A stretch of 64,000 nt of DNA from Sphagnum magellanicum (Eukaryota; Streptophyta; Sphagnopsida; Sphagnales; Sphagnaceae): positions 17,566,051 through 17,630,050 of the forward strand of contig CM038924.1 of NCBI GenBank assembly GCA_021904315.1. Direction: 5' to 3'. Positions 1-11,879 of the stretch are shown piece by piece (within the stretch, counting starts at the first letter, position 1; each line of letters starts with the position of its first letter). Under the pieces are notes generated by a model that was not told where the DNA came from, did not search any database, and saw nothing but the letters and a program-made list of their open reading frames with translations. Position numbers and translations under genes: made by a program.

Positions 1-768
1 AGAGTACGAATCCCCAAATTTTGCAAAATCTCGTTGTAAAACCTACACATGGAGTGTCGAAGTACCTTCCAATGAACGAAAATATCGATGGGCAATTTCC
101 AGGTCTCTAATGTTCTGAGTATCTTCTTTAAGCTTAAGAAGCCTCATGTAAAGCATCTTGAGAGTTTCATCCTTCTGCCGAGAGAATGTGGCAAGCTGCA
201 GAATGTTTTCAGAACTCTTGATTGAAAATTCTAGCTCAAGAACTCGAAAGAATTCCCCCACTAGATTAGTAAAAGCTAATGCATTGATGGTGGGAGGAAT
301 GTTTGCAGTAGCAACAATGAATTGTTGAGGAGAAAAGTTTACTACAATAGGTACCAGGTCTGGATTATTGGGCATAATCCTATGATGTGCAATAGTACCT
401 TGTAATGCAACTTGAAAAGCGGTGGCGGTGGCGATGGTTGTGGCATAAGTTGGATTGGGGATTTAAGTAACACCCATAATCCTTAGAGAATGTTGTTCGT
501 AGACATCCAATGCTTCATAATGCACATAATGGGCCAATTATTTGAATATGAATGCCTTAGTGTAATTAGTGTCATATTTAAGCTCCAATTCACAATTGCC
601 TTAAATTCTCTCAAAGAAATGATACCTGGCCTTTCGTTAAACTTCTTAATTTTTTTAGAAGAACTCTTGACCTCCATGGTGTATATGGGTGTAAACGTAA
701 CAACTTACACCGGAATATATGATGATGGTGTGAAAGTAGGTGCACCACTAGTAGGCGTACCCCACTAA
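1..768 (-). pseudogene. Decayed LTR-retrotransposon gag relic, cut by the window edge
   Basis: Read on the minus strand, several frames give gag-like protein: a segment with 'LREFKA' near 600, one with 'LAHYVHYEALDVYEQHS' near 500-540, and a 110-residue open stretch (375 to 43) with 'FSRQKDETLKMLYMRLLKL' and 'HRYFRSLEG'. These resemble capsid parts of plant retrotransposon gag proteins. The frame is broken: TAA interrupts the segment near 520, at least one frameshift lies between the parts, and TAG at 43-45 interrupts a frame that then continues to base 1. No reverse transcriptase is visible inside the window, so the element must continue leftwards or be a fragment. Family assignment rests on remembered gag patterns, not on a search. 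Confidence 0.62.
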
Positions 769-1083
769 TTAACCATTCCAAATGGACTTTGATGTACCGT
801 TGATGTTGTGTAATTTGACCCTGAATTCCTGGTAGGAATTATACTCGATGACGGTGGTGTTATAGATGCTTGATGGTCTCGTCGTGAAAATCGTGAGCTT
901 AAAAAAATCAATTCAAAGGATTGTGTGTTATTTCGTAACTAATATTTGGGCTTTGGCTGAGCAGTAGTGCTTTCATCATCCGAGGACATGGTGTTGTCCC
1001 ATGCCCTAAAATGTTGTGATAATACACAACACAAAAAAATTCTAACACAATGTACAATTTGAAGAATACAGTGCATTGATGGG
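769..1083. other. No gene seen; possible leader of the gag relic
   Basis: This stretch lies 5' of the gag relic on the minus strand and could be its leader. I see no LTR boundary, primer-binding site or coding frame in it. Confidence 0.3.
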
Positions 1084-1395
1084 AATGACCCGTGACACAC
1101 AGAGATTGCATGGAGGTCAAACGAACGTTGGACGAAGGTCGGATGGAAATCAAACAGATGTTGGATGAGAAGGCAGGATGACAAAACAGTACGTAGGACG
1201 GTATGATATAGGACGTAGGACGGTAGGCGCATGACGTAGGACGACATGACAATAGGACAACAGGACGCAGGATCGACGGATGGAAGTCCGTGGACGAAAG
1301 TCCAATAGACGGAAGTCGGATGGAAGTTCGACGAAAATCCGACGGAAGTCGGACGGACGTCCGACGAAAGTTCGATTGACATCGGACGTGCAGAG
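1084..1395. repeat. Degenerate GGACG / GGAAGTC short-motif array
   Basis: Over about 300 bases the words GGACG, GTAGGACG, GGAAGTC and TCCGACG recur in loose alternation with no fixed period. The open frames on both strands here are composition effects of the array. Confidence 0.6.
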
Positions 1396-1700
1396 CTTAG
1401 CCATCGTTGCTGCGATGGCGGGCGGTGGTCCTACACTCCAACTCGTCAACGTAACGTTGTAGCGATGGCAGAGTTACGGTGATGGCCGAGAGCACTATAG
1501 CACGTGACGCTGTTGCGACGATGGTTGGGAGCGCTACAGCTCGCGACGTTGCTACAGTGTTGGCCGGCAGCGTTGCTGCAACTTGCGGCGATGCTACGGC
1601 GCTGGCTGGCAACGCGCTGCAGTTCACAGCGCTACTGTGATGGCCAGCAACATGCTGGACCTCGCAGCGCGCTACAGCCCTAGCCAACGCTGCGTTGCAA
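1396..1700. repeat. GC-rich degenerate repeat block
   Basis: A GC-rich block in AT-rich surroundings is built from recurring words such as GCGATG, GCTACAG, GTTGCTAC, GGCCAGCA and GCGCTAC. It adjoins the GGACG array and ends just before a run of TTTA units. It has no recognisable protein, although short frames stay open because of base composition. Confidence 0.5.
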
Positions 1701-2216
1701 TGTTTCTTTTTTATTTATTTATTTATTTATTTTTACTCGAAAACTATAAGAGAGAAAAAGAATGGGAGAAAGAGAGAAATTTTGAAACCTGCTCTCTAGT
1801 GTCCTGGCTTCATTGGTTGTAAGAAATGTAATAACGCAAGCTCCCTCCAACAACACTAGTAGCAACATTAGTAACGCGCTCCTTCTGGCAGCAACAACAC
1901 GAATAACAACAATTCAAGAATTTCAAAAGCACAAGAAATCTGTTACTTTCAACATTAAACAACAAGGAATAGAGTTTTCTAGAATTGAATTGCAATGAAA
2001 GAAGGAAATGAAATGTATATAGACGGTGGTCGTGTAATGGCCGTCGTGAGCATCTAAAAATCCTAGCTTATTATGGAGGAAGCTCTTGACAAAGGAATTC
2101 TAGAAAAACTAAAAGGAAAAAGAAAGGTTTGGGCCTTTTATATCGTCGCCAACAAACTAAAACCCTAAGTACCTAATAGCGTACAGTTGCCTAAGACCGT
2201 AAATTAACCCTAAAAG
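1701..2216. other. Intergenic; TTTA microsatellite, otherwise nothing seen
   Basis: A short (TTTA)n tract lies near 1708-1732, followed by an A- and G-rich stretch. No gene, RNA or mobile-element boundary is recognised. Confidence 0.5.
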
Positions 2217-2372
2217 CGCACATGGGCATGCCCGTAACTGGCCATCATATATGAGGCCATGTATGGGCATGACAGAATGTACATTAACCCCAAAAACGTA
2301 CATTAACCTTAAAAGGCATGATGGGCATGCCCATAATTGGCCATCATGCGTGAGGCCATGTATGGGCATGGC
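2217..2372. repeat. Two-copy direct repeat with palindromic core, period about 100
   Basis: Copies at about 2217-2271 and 2316-2371 share the order ATGGGCATGCCC, then TGGCCATCAT, then GAGGCCATGTATGGGCATG. Each copy contains near-palindromes (GGGCATGCCC, and GGCC...GGCC around an AT core). The spacer includes a doubled ACATTAACC word. Confidence 0.65.
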
Positions 2373-2746
2373 ACCATATTGAACAATACAGGATGCCTTT
2401 TGAAAAATAGTAGTATAGCTTATTTTTAACTTTAATTTTTTATTCACATAAAATTGTTTTGTGCAGGATTCGAAAAATTGCAAAAAAAAAATCATTTGGA
2501 GTGAAGCCCAAAGCTTACACATATAAGTAGTGTTCATTTCCTTGGTTATTTTAATCCAAACATTGTAGAAAAGGTTTTAGATTTAAAACATGTATCAGAA
2601 ATAATTTTTTATGTTCAAAATTAATGTGAGGACATAAGTGGGTTTCATCAAATATTTGATAATGTATTCGTCTTATTTGATGGAAAAATAATTAATATCA
2701 TTTTGTAAAATTCAATTCTTATAGTAGAAGTTAATGAATATGAAAT

Positions 2747-2794
<48 letters not shown>

Positions 2795-3070
2795 TATGAA
2801 CATGATACATTAATGAAAAGGTTTAAAAAAATAAATTCTTGTAAAATGTTTATATTAAGACATCGATTTTATTTAGTAAACTTTGTTACATTACGGTAAA
2901 TGAATGATAAATATAAACTTTTGACACTTGGACCTCTTGAAAAATATTAAAAAATGTTAGTAATATAAATTCTTTTGAAATTAAAGCCGCCAATCCCTTA
3001 ATTTTTAAATCTATGTATTTCCCCTTCTTTGTAATGTTTTTTGAAAATCACCATATTTAGGTTGCAATCG
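2373..3070. other. AT-rich intergenic with (TA)n microsatellite
   Basis: An uninterrupted TA dinucleotide tract lies at about 2750-2792. The rest is AT-rich with no gene visible. Confidence 0.6.
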
Positions 3071-3071
3071 G

Positions 3072-3185
3072 TCCAAAATATAGCAGGATTCTTAAATTTT
3101 TCTACTTTCATCTCTGGTTTGTAGCCAAATTTTGCTAATTCCTCATGTAGATGATCACAACTGTGGCTATATCACAAATTTGAAA
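3072..3185 (+). repeat. Interspersed repeat family, copy a
   Basis: Shares CCAAAATATAGCA, TTCTACTTTC, TAGCCAAAT and GATGATCAC words in the same order with 46651-46768, and partly with 45332-45392. All three are in the same orientation and end in a purine-rich tail. Function unknown; probably an old dispersed repeat. Confidence 0.6.
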
Positions 3186-4899
3186 GAAAGAAAAGAAAAA
3201 ACCCCTAGAAATAAATTAGAAATAGAAATTGGTACTTTTGCCATGGAACTAGGGTATGTGTCGGTGATCACCATACCTTCTTCTGCTTTCTTTTTCAGTA
3301 ACCAAGCTTGAAGATCATTTAGTGTCCTATGGTGCTCATGGGCATTGTCTAAGGTATCCAAGATATTTTGGTAAGACCATCTCCAGACCCAGCAATATTT
3401 CACATGCAGATTTCGTTATTTACCTTTTTTCAACCCCACCCATAAAACTAAAACTTGGACTGCAAATAGATGGCAGACGAAAATTAGCAACCTACCTTGA
3501 CCAATCAAACTATGTAACTAATCAAGAGCCAAGAGCAGGTGTTAGGTTTTGCTGTGCCTTCAGCAGCCTCATTTAACTGTGCAAAAATGCTGGGCAAAAA
3601 CCGTTTTGCTGAGCCAAACTGGCACGTTTTGACATTTCTTCATTCAATTTTAGTTTGTCTCATACTGAGCTCCAGTGGAGTTGCTCTAACAAGGAGGGTA
3701 ACGTGCACCACAATCTCGGTTATAAACTTGGAGTCAAATATCAGCTCAATTTTGGAAACGTGTGCCCTATTTTCGAAGTTGTTAATCCATGGGTTGCAGA
3801 GAATCTGTGAAGCTAGAAAGGTTATATCCTCACATTTAATGCATCATGTATTTCAACCATGCAATTCTGATCATGTATGAGAGATGTAAAATGGGTGCAG
3901 TAATTTGAATGCAAAATGAATTTGACATAAAGAGCAGTCTAGGGAGTACAGCTAAATTTTCAGCTGCCACCCACCAATTGATCCCCAGTTCAAGCCAAAA
4001 AATTACCTTAAGAGTCATGACAATGAGCTGGATTACCAGCTGCATTGCAAGTGTGTGACATAACATCAGACATTGTAAAGAATAAGATGTGGTAGTATGG
4101 CTTGGTGATCTCAATATTGTGTTGAGCTACCAACCTGTGGCTCAGCTCAAAACTGCTTCTTAATGTGCAATAAGCAGCTTAGACATGTTCAAATCAATTC
4201 AGCAGAGCTTCCCATCTTTGAGGATGTCCCAGGTAACTGAAGGGTTCTAGGTATACATTCAGTAATGTGTACCTAAAGCACACACAGAAAAAATTAACAC
4301 AACTCTGACAAAAATGAATTTATTGCCTGGCCTTGGTCTTTGAGTATAATTATGTTGTCAAAGCATTCTACTAAGATGGATGAGAACATCACAATTCTGC
4401 AACAACCTGTAGCTTTTTCATGGGGAGCTGGCGACAGTTTTTTAACTGTACAGGTGTGTGGCACAGCTGGACCAAGGGGCGGATGAAAGACAGTGCTTCC
4501 CCCTCCAATCAACAAAAAACTTTTGCTTTCATGCAATCACAAAACCCAAAGCACCATACTGGAGACCTCTTATCCACAGGTGTATGTATAATGGAGAAAT
4601 GTGTTGTGCCATCCATACTCCTGCATCACAGCAGAAGGACCTCCAGTAGGATGCAGGACAGTGAGATCCAAAATACTCTGAGGAAAGTTCCAATGTACAT
4701 GCTGAGAAGTTTTCAAGTACTGATCAGATCCTCCAAACTAATGAGAACTATCCAAATGATGAACATACAATACTCCTGCACACATTAACTTGAGATCTCA
4801 AACAGAACAACCCAGCAGGGAAAAAAAACCTCATGCTGTACAATCAACAGTTTCAGCAGTTAAATGAGAATTTTACCAGAGAAGGGAAGGCATCAATCC
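3186..4899. other. Intergenic, downstream of the ATP11 gene
   Basis: No coding exon or RNA gene is recognised. The part nearest 4900 should hold the 3' UTR of the minus-strand gene. Open frames here have no recognisable motif. Confidence 0.45.
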
Positions 4900-6676
4900 T
4901 TAAGACCCTGTAGGCATGTTAAGTTCTTGCAGGACCTCCTTAAAATCAAAATCCTCGCTTTCCTTGTTGAAGCGCCACACTTTCTTGTATCGTGAGTCAT
5001 CTAGGTAAAATGAATGTGCTGTCTCCAGCAAAGTTTTTGCCTGCATGACCATAAATTGGCCACATTGTAGGACATCACACAATATTCTGTCCCTGTATCT
5101 CTAGAACCGAATACTTTCTTGGGTCATCTATGAAAACACCAACAAGGAATCTAGGCAGAAACAGTACCTCCTCATCACTGAGTCTGCTGGTGAAGACAAT
5201 GTCACCCCGCACTAATACAACTCCTTTGCTATCCATCAAGTCTGTGTAATGGGTCACTGTGAAGTATGGTGAGGCTGCACTTCCCCTTGCTCTATAATCA
5301 TCCAGAGACGTAAAAAGCATGTGTGGCATCTGGGCTGCAAACACAACATCCAAAATATTCCAACATGCAGCGGTAGGGATCACCAAGTATCTCCCAGACT
5401 GATCATCATACTTTTTCTTTTCCAATCACATTCTGTTCATCCTCATTCGTATGGTGACTTTGACTGCATCAGACATGGTTGTAACTATGCCCTCACCTAC
5501 CCTCAGAATCTCATAGATTCTAGAGTGTGCAAATACAGCAAGCCCTGGTAAGACAGATGACAGATATTTACAGAAAGATTGCTCATATTCTAACTGAAAA
5601 GCCATACCTTGAACAAGGATTGACACAAAGCCATTTCCTTTCCGCAAGGGCAAAACAAACAGTGGACTGCACCCATCAGCATTATCCAAGTCAGTGAGAT
5701 GAAACTGTGAGGAAAGGAATGACTGCAGCTTCTTCTGGTGTAAGTAACAATGCCAATCATCATTGTCTCTTGCTAGAAGAAAAAAGTCTGGAAATGCAAG
5801 AGAATACCATTGGTTTGCCCGCTGTTGCAAGAGTTTGTAAAGATCACGGCCCATGCCTGCACTGATATGGCCCCTTCCAATATGATACTGATCCTCAAAG
5901 AAACAACAAAAACCCAAATCTTCAGAAAAAAACCAATCTATTCCCATTGTACATTTACCAGACCAAACTAAACTAAAATGCATGCTCTTTATACCATCCA
6001 ACTTTGTTCTCCATGCAAGATGCACATTCAATAAACAGAGAGTTCTTGTGAAGCATGTGAGTAATCAACAAACAACATTTGATATTCCTCAAATTGGTTC
6101 TAACTGCCTACTTTCAAGGTGACAACAAACTGCTCAGAGACAGAAACAGGTCAGGAATCGACCTACAAACTCTCTGAATTGTGATCCAAAAAATGATTTA
6201 GGGTGCAGGGTTGCACAAGATCGTGATCAATTCATGCATGCTTTGCTCAATCAGACTTGATAAATGATTGTCTTTGAAAAACTGTCTGTCTACTCTATAG
6301 TCTGGCACGGTCCTATGTGTAAAAGCAACAAGAGAGAAATGAAAGAGAAAGGCCGTGTTTTTCGTACATCGTTCCAGATGGCGATGATCTCTTGAGGAGA
6401 CGTATATCTCACAGTATCTATCTTCATGATAGAATCCAGCGACTTGGGCGTCAGCGCCGTATACCCGCTGGCGAACTTAGACCTCGAGAATGTAGCACGG
6501 CTCCATAACCGCCGCACATCTTGTTGCTGCGCATCATCAATTCCCCCCCTCGTCGCCGCGGCACTCGAAATCTTCTGCCGCTGCTGCAGGTGAACGGGAG
6601 AAGCTCTTTGACCGTGAAAACAACGACGGAGGAGGAGAGATGGCAATAGACGTCGAGACCGCATGAGCTTACTCAT
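4900..6676 (-). CDS. ATP11: ATP11-type mitochondrial F1-ATPase assembly factor (ATPAF1 homologue)
   Basis: Known members of this family act in the mitochondrial matrix, binding free F1 beta subunits until they join alpha. Exons on the minus strand are 6676-6368, 5887-5808, 5666-5608, 5334-5168 and 5040-4900. All introns are GT-AG and the exons sum to 756 nt, 251 aa plus stop. The first ~45 residues (MSKLMRSRRLLPSLLLRRCF...) are Arg/Leu/Ser-rich with no acid, as in a mitochondrial presequence. The family core follows: LDSIMKIDTV and IWND, then YHIGRGHIS, CPLFVLPLRKG, MLFTSLDDYRARG, FTVTHYTDLMDSKGVVLVRG, and a C-terminal SRYKKVWRFN / EVLQELN. The start is the first ATG that gives a presequence; the frame is open further upstream. 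The N-terminal part is shorter than some homologues, and the gene looks intact. Confidence 0.9.
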
Positions 6677-7000
6677 GGGAATACGTACCTTTGCAAGCTT
6701 TACAAAGAGGGAACACCCACCCGTGGAACAGAGACTCCACACCGAGCAACAAGAGAAAATCAAAACCCTAAAAAGTCTAGTGCGAAAAACAAAACCACAA
6801 ATATGAGAGAGAAGGGCAGAGAGACGACATGCGAGAAGCGCCAACTTGGGGCAAGCAGAGCCACAGCCAGAGCAGCAACGAACAGTCTTTGCAACAACAG
6901 AAGAGCAGACGCAACAACTAATTTGAGATTTTCTCGAACCGAGAGAAAAAGACGCACAAGAATTGGGGCTCGGGGTTTAGGGTTTAAGGATCCTTGCCCC
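6677..7000 (-). promoter_or_regulatory. Promoter/5' leader region of ATP11 with two telo-box motifs
   Basis: AAACCCTAA lies at 6763-6771 and its complement TTAGGGTTT at 6977-6985, flanking a purine-rich stretch. Telo-boxes are common in promoters of plant housekeeping and translation genes. The transcription start is not determined, and no clear TATA box is seen. Confidence 0.5.
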
Positions 7001-7129
7001 ATTTGCCTTCTTGCATGGACATGCCTAATGGTTTTCATGTGGTCTCTTTTTAGTCCCCTTATTATTACAAGGCCAAATGGAGGGGTCCTAGACCTAAACT
7101 TGGGCACACAGGTGCCAAGACCTATAATC

Positions 7130-7455
7130 TACAAGACCATTCTGCCAAATTTACATGACCATTTTGCCAAATCCACATGACCAGTATGTAAATCTCATGG
7201 CCATTATGTAAATCTACATTCCATTCTGCAAAATCCACATAACCATTATGTGAATCTACATGACCATTCTGCAAAAATCCACATAACCATTATGTGAATC
7301 TACATGACCATCCTGCCAAATCCACATGAGCATTCTGCCAAATCCATATGACATTATGTGAACCTACATGACCATTCTGCAAAATCCAGATTATTATTCA
7401 TGTAAATCTACATGATCATTGCATAAAATCCACATGAATATTATACAAATCAAAA
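7130..7455. repeat. Tandem repeat, unit about 44 bp
   Basis: Seven or so degenerate units alternate 'ATGACCATTCTGC', 'AAATCCACAT' and 'CCATTATGTGAATCTACAT'. The unit length is close to 44 bp, with some units shortened. Confidence 0.75.
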
Positions 7456-10400
7456 TTATTACTGTAATCAAGTGTGCCACAGACAGGCAGCCACAGAATG
7501 GAGGAGCAACCAGCCATCCATTGGATGCCCATTATGACTCAATTGTGGATGAACCTCAATTGAGTTAGCCACACTCAGGTTGTTAATAGGTAGGTACTAA
7601 AAAAAGGAACTGAGCTAACCACCATCGTTAGGTAGGGAACTAAACTTCAACAGAAAATTGTCTTTTGACCACTTATCATTCATCCTTCATGGTGTAAGCA
7701 TAGGCTGGTTGATTTTGGCATAGGCCATTGTGCCCATTTTGCGACCTTTTTAGAAATTTGGGCTTGACCGAATTCTTCATAGGCACCTCACCTAGCACAA
7801 TGGCACAGCCCAACACCCACAAACACACCAATGAACCAACAATTGTTAACACACCAATTTGGATGGATGTTGGCTAGATAGGGTTTTTTTCAATTGGCTT
7901 CCTCTCATCTAGCTAACCACCCCACTTAGCATAGTTAAGGCCTATTCAAACCTAAAGTTAATCGTTCATTGATAACATGATCATTAATAACTTATGGGCT
8001 TCCAAAGCGGATGGTAGTAGCTAGCTATTGACCACTGGTAGTTATATCTATACATCATTTATCACCATTCATACTTAGTAGGCTTAACCCAAGGGTGATG
8101 GTTCAATGTTATAGTCCATGTTTGGGACCCTAGAACCTCAAAAAATGTTTTGGGTTCAAGCCCATTGGTGTGCAACTGAAAGCTTTGTTGGCCTTTTATT
8201 GTCACTGAGCTTGATTTGGGGTGGCAATGGCTTGTCAATTGGGTAAAAAAATACTAGTAAGTTTTGTTTTGTTGGTAGATAGACTACTAATCTTCAACTC
8301 TACATCTTCATTCATGATATCACATCAAAAGTAGGGAAGTTGAAGAACCATCATCATGTCATGTGACATTGGCATGGCATTGAATGGAGTTAAAATTTCT
8401 TCTACATTCTGCTTTGTGAAAAAAAATCATTTGTGTTTGCACATGCTTCTTTTTCCTATTTTCAACTCTCTAATCATGTTCTATTTGTTGTGTGTCTCTT
8501 AACATGTTTTGTTTGTGTGTCTCTTTACAAGTTTTGTTTGCACATTTCTTTCACATTTTTTTTTGCCTTTTTTTCCATTGCACTTTTCTTATCCTTGCTC
8601 ATAGGAAATATCTTATTCTTTTTTTTTTGCAAGTTTTTGTTACATTTCTTTCCTCTAATCTTAAAAAAAATTGACTTTTTCTATGTTTCATTTCTAGAGT
8701 TATTTCAGAATTTCATTTTAGTTTTTTGTCATGTGGCATTTGAAGATTGTCTTCCACTTAGTAAGTTTTTTCAAATGTTCCTTCCAATTGTTATTTGTTG
8801 TGCGACACCAAGTTTCTTTGATTTTGCATTTGTTTTGTTGCACAACATTGAACTGTGCATGCCACTAACTTTCTTTCCTTTGTTTTCAAAGATCTCCCTA
8901 CTTCCTTTTTTTTTGTTTTTAAAATGTTGCAAACATCAAAACTTTGTGGTGTGAAATCAAAAGGTGTTGAAGCTCTATGGAAGCTCCTTGGAAGTTTTAT
9001 GGTCAAAGTTTTGTGACAAAAGTTATATGGTGAAAGCTTTATGTTGTTCAAGATTTGTGGTGTAGAAGTTATGAAACTCTTGAAAAAAGTTGACTACACA
9101 AGAGAAAATGGCAAATTGCATATGGAAATCATGGATGTCAATAAAGTATCACACAACTTTATCAAGAATTAGTTTAATAACAAAGTTTTAAGGAATAAAA
9201 TGTTCATTTTATGAAGATTTTAATCACATCAATGTTTGCTTAAGTTTTGTTCAATACAAAATATTAGTGTTGATATTACTGATGCCACATTAATAACCAA
9301 GTCAACTATGTATTCACAAGCTATGACAAGTCTAAATAAAATTAATTAGTTGTTTTACCGACGACCACAACTCCAAGTTTGAATGTATCATTAGTCTATG
9401 TAATGTTCTACCTATTTGTACATTCTTTTAATATTAAACCTACCAATAGTATTCTCTTCTCACTTTTTTTAATATTAATGTACCTACTAGCCTACTACCT
9501 ATTGACTACCTAGTTACTAAATACTAAATACCTACCTTCTACATATTAATTATTAACTTATTATTTATTAGCTACCTACATATCTACTACCCATTAATTA
9601 ATGTGGCCTTACCTATGTGGGCCCACCTAGCTTCCTAAATTTAGCTCTTGAGAATAAATACATTGGGCCACCTTGGCTTTTTATTTTAGATATAAAATTT
9701 TGACAAATCAAAAAAGGAATTGGATATGGACATCGACCATTGAGAGTTGCACTGCAATGAAAGGGATTTTCTTTAAAACCAGATTTTTTCCTCCCTAGGG
9801 AGAAAGGAAGGAGCTAACCACAAAACATTTTTATCACAAGTGTGTTCTGAATGATCCCCTTATCATTATGTTATGGGAGGCTTGGATGCAAGTTTTCAAG
9901 ACAAAGATGTTTGTATATTGGTTTGCCCAAATCCTAGGCAGATTATTATATATTTGTCTACAACCACTGGAAGGAGTTAAGGAAGGTAGTGGATGTGTTA
10001 GCCTATAATGTCTGCAATAAACCTTCTGGACCTAGCAGATGCATTTCTAGCTTTTGGGTGCAGAACAAGGTTCACTTGGCGATGATAATGGCAGTAACTC
10101 ATAACTTGGTGTTATGGATCTGATCTAGCAACAAATTGCTAACTAACACCATTACTAAATGGAGCTGTACTGCAAGCACATTGGCAATTTCTCTATTTTA
10201 CTTGGAAAGATTGCACACAAGGTTTAGGGCTTAGGGTTCAAGTTTGTGAGACTTGGCTCTTGACCTAATACATATGCTCCTGCAGAAACACTTTCACCCA
10301 TGCTTCTCCACTATTTTTTATTTTGACATTTTAAAAATATCAACTCTAGTTCATGCCTAGGATTATAAGTAATATCTAAAAGCAAGCTTGGGTCAAACAT

Positions 10401-10645
10401 AATGACTCGTGTTTATGGTCTTCATGATGTTATTTCACGCGTTGAATTATGCACCCAATTCGACATGGCTTCCCTTTTGTAATCTCCATTGCCAAAAGTT
10501 GAATCTCTTCCACCCATGTGGCCACTTCCATCCATGATTCGGGGATAAGCAAATTGCCTTACATTCCTTGTATTAAAACAAAACAAACAGGTTGTTCTTT
10601 TCCTTTCTTTCCTTCTTCCCACTAAATTTTCAACGACACAATTAA
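7456..10645. other. Intergenic; no gene seen
   Basis: The stretch is AT-rich with T-rich low-complexity sequence at about 8430-8950; the open frame there is a composition artefact rich in Phe and Leu. Around 9470-9600 there is a degenerate CTACCTA / TATTAA low-complexity tract. No domain, RNA gene or LTR boundary is recognised. Confidence 0.5.
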
Positions 10646-10935
10646 ATTTCTCATCACAATTCAACAACACAATTCCACAACATAATTAAATTGCACAACA
10701 TAATTAAACAACACAATTTCACAACACAATTAAATTGCACAACACAATTCAACAACACAATTTCACAACACAATAAAATTGCACAACACAATTCAACAAC
10801 ACAATTCAATAACACAATTAAATTGCATAACACAATTCAACAACACAATTTCATAACACAATTAAAATGCACAACACAATTCAACAACACAATTTCATAA
10901 CACAATTCAACAACACAATTTCACAACACAATTAA
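10646..10935. repeat. Tandem ACAACACAATT minisatellite, 44-bp higher period
   Basis: Short words ACAACACAATT and TCACAACACAATT are arranged in a 44-bp higher period, marked by TTGCAC/TTGCAT at about 10691, 10735, 10779 and 10823. The open frame in it is spurious. Confidence 0.8.
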
Positions 10936-11330
10936 CATAGACTCGGGTCCCGGTTACGAAACCAAAAAGATGTATAACGCGAGCGGGTTTAGGACCGAAA
11001 CTATGTATGATTACTACATAGTTATGAAATCTATGTTTTTGGTTGTAAAACTATCCTCCACCCTACTATTGGTTATGCAAGCCTCACCATTCTCCTTCCA
11101 TGAACTACACATAAACAACACTAAAACTATTAAAAAAAACAAAAGCCTTTCCAAAATCAAAACTTCAATTCTCACAAACTTTGTATTCATACCATGACTT
11201 TGTACAAGATGAAGATGTTTCTCAAGGTCACAAACACCTCTTTATATACTAACCAAAAGGAAACTAATCAAGAAATTTTTTAAAACCTATCCACCACATG
11301 ATTCCCCAAATAATCAAAAGGAAACAAAAT

Positions 11331-11720
11331 CACATGGTTCCCCATGTGATTTCACAATTAATGACAAGAAAACAACATCACATGGTTCCCCAAGTGATTC
11401 CACAATTAATGACAAGAAAACAACATCACATGGTTCCCCATGTGATTCCACAATTAATGACAAGAAAACAACATCACATGGTTCCCCATGTGATTTCACA
11501 ATTAATGACAAGAAAACAACATCACATGGTTCCCCATGTGATTCCACAATTAATGACCAAAAAACAACATCACATGGTTCCCCATGTGATTCCACAATTA
11601 ATGACAAGAAAACAACATCACATGGTTCCCCATGTGATTCCACAATTAACAACATCACATGGTTCCCCATGTGATTCCACAATTAATCACAAGCAAACAA
11701 CATCACATGGTGCACATGAC
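11331..11720. repeat. 48-bp minisatellite, nine copies, each with a small hairpin
   Basis: The start word CACATGG occurs at 11331, 11379, 11427, 11475, 11523, 11571, 11619, 11656 and 11704. The period is 48 bp except one 37-bp step where 11 bp are missing. Most units hold a perfect 9-bp inverted repeat, ATCACATGG and CCATGTGAT, around a 4-base loop. As 48 is divisible by three, frames stay open on both strands (16-residue periodic peptides); I regard these as non-coding. Confidence 0.9.
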
Positions 11721-11759
11721 ATAAGTCAATGCATTATGGAATCCTACATCCAACTTACC

Positions 11760-11875
11760 CCATTAAACAATTACCTAAGTAATTGTGTAATCAAGTTACA
11801 CATGAAGTTACTTACACCCAATTTACCCCTAAGTAATTGTGTAATCAAATTACACATCAAGTTACATTAACAAAG
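11760..11875. repeat. Two-copy direct repeat of about 38 bp
   Basis: The phrase AAGTAATTGTGTAATCAA followed by TTACACAT and AAGTTAC occurs twice, near 11776 and 11830. It sits directly beyond the 48-bp array. Confidence 0.65.
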
Positions 11876-11879
11876 GTGT

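Noticed and set aside
8433-8954. 173-codon Phe/Leu-rich open frame that looks like a membrane protein
   Set aside because: It follows a T-rich low-complexity tract; no splice signals, motif or start context support it.
11331-11720. CRISPR-like regular repeat
   Set aside because: The repeats are contiguous, without unique spacers, and the context is a plant nuclear genome.
11298-11870. 190-codon open frame over the 48-bp array
   Set aside because: It is open only because the unit is 48 bp; the peptide is a 16-residue echo of the repeat, and the opposite strand is open too.
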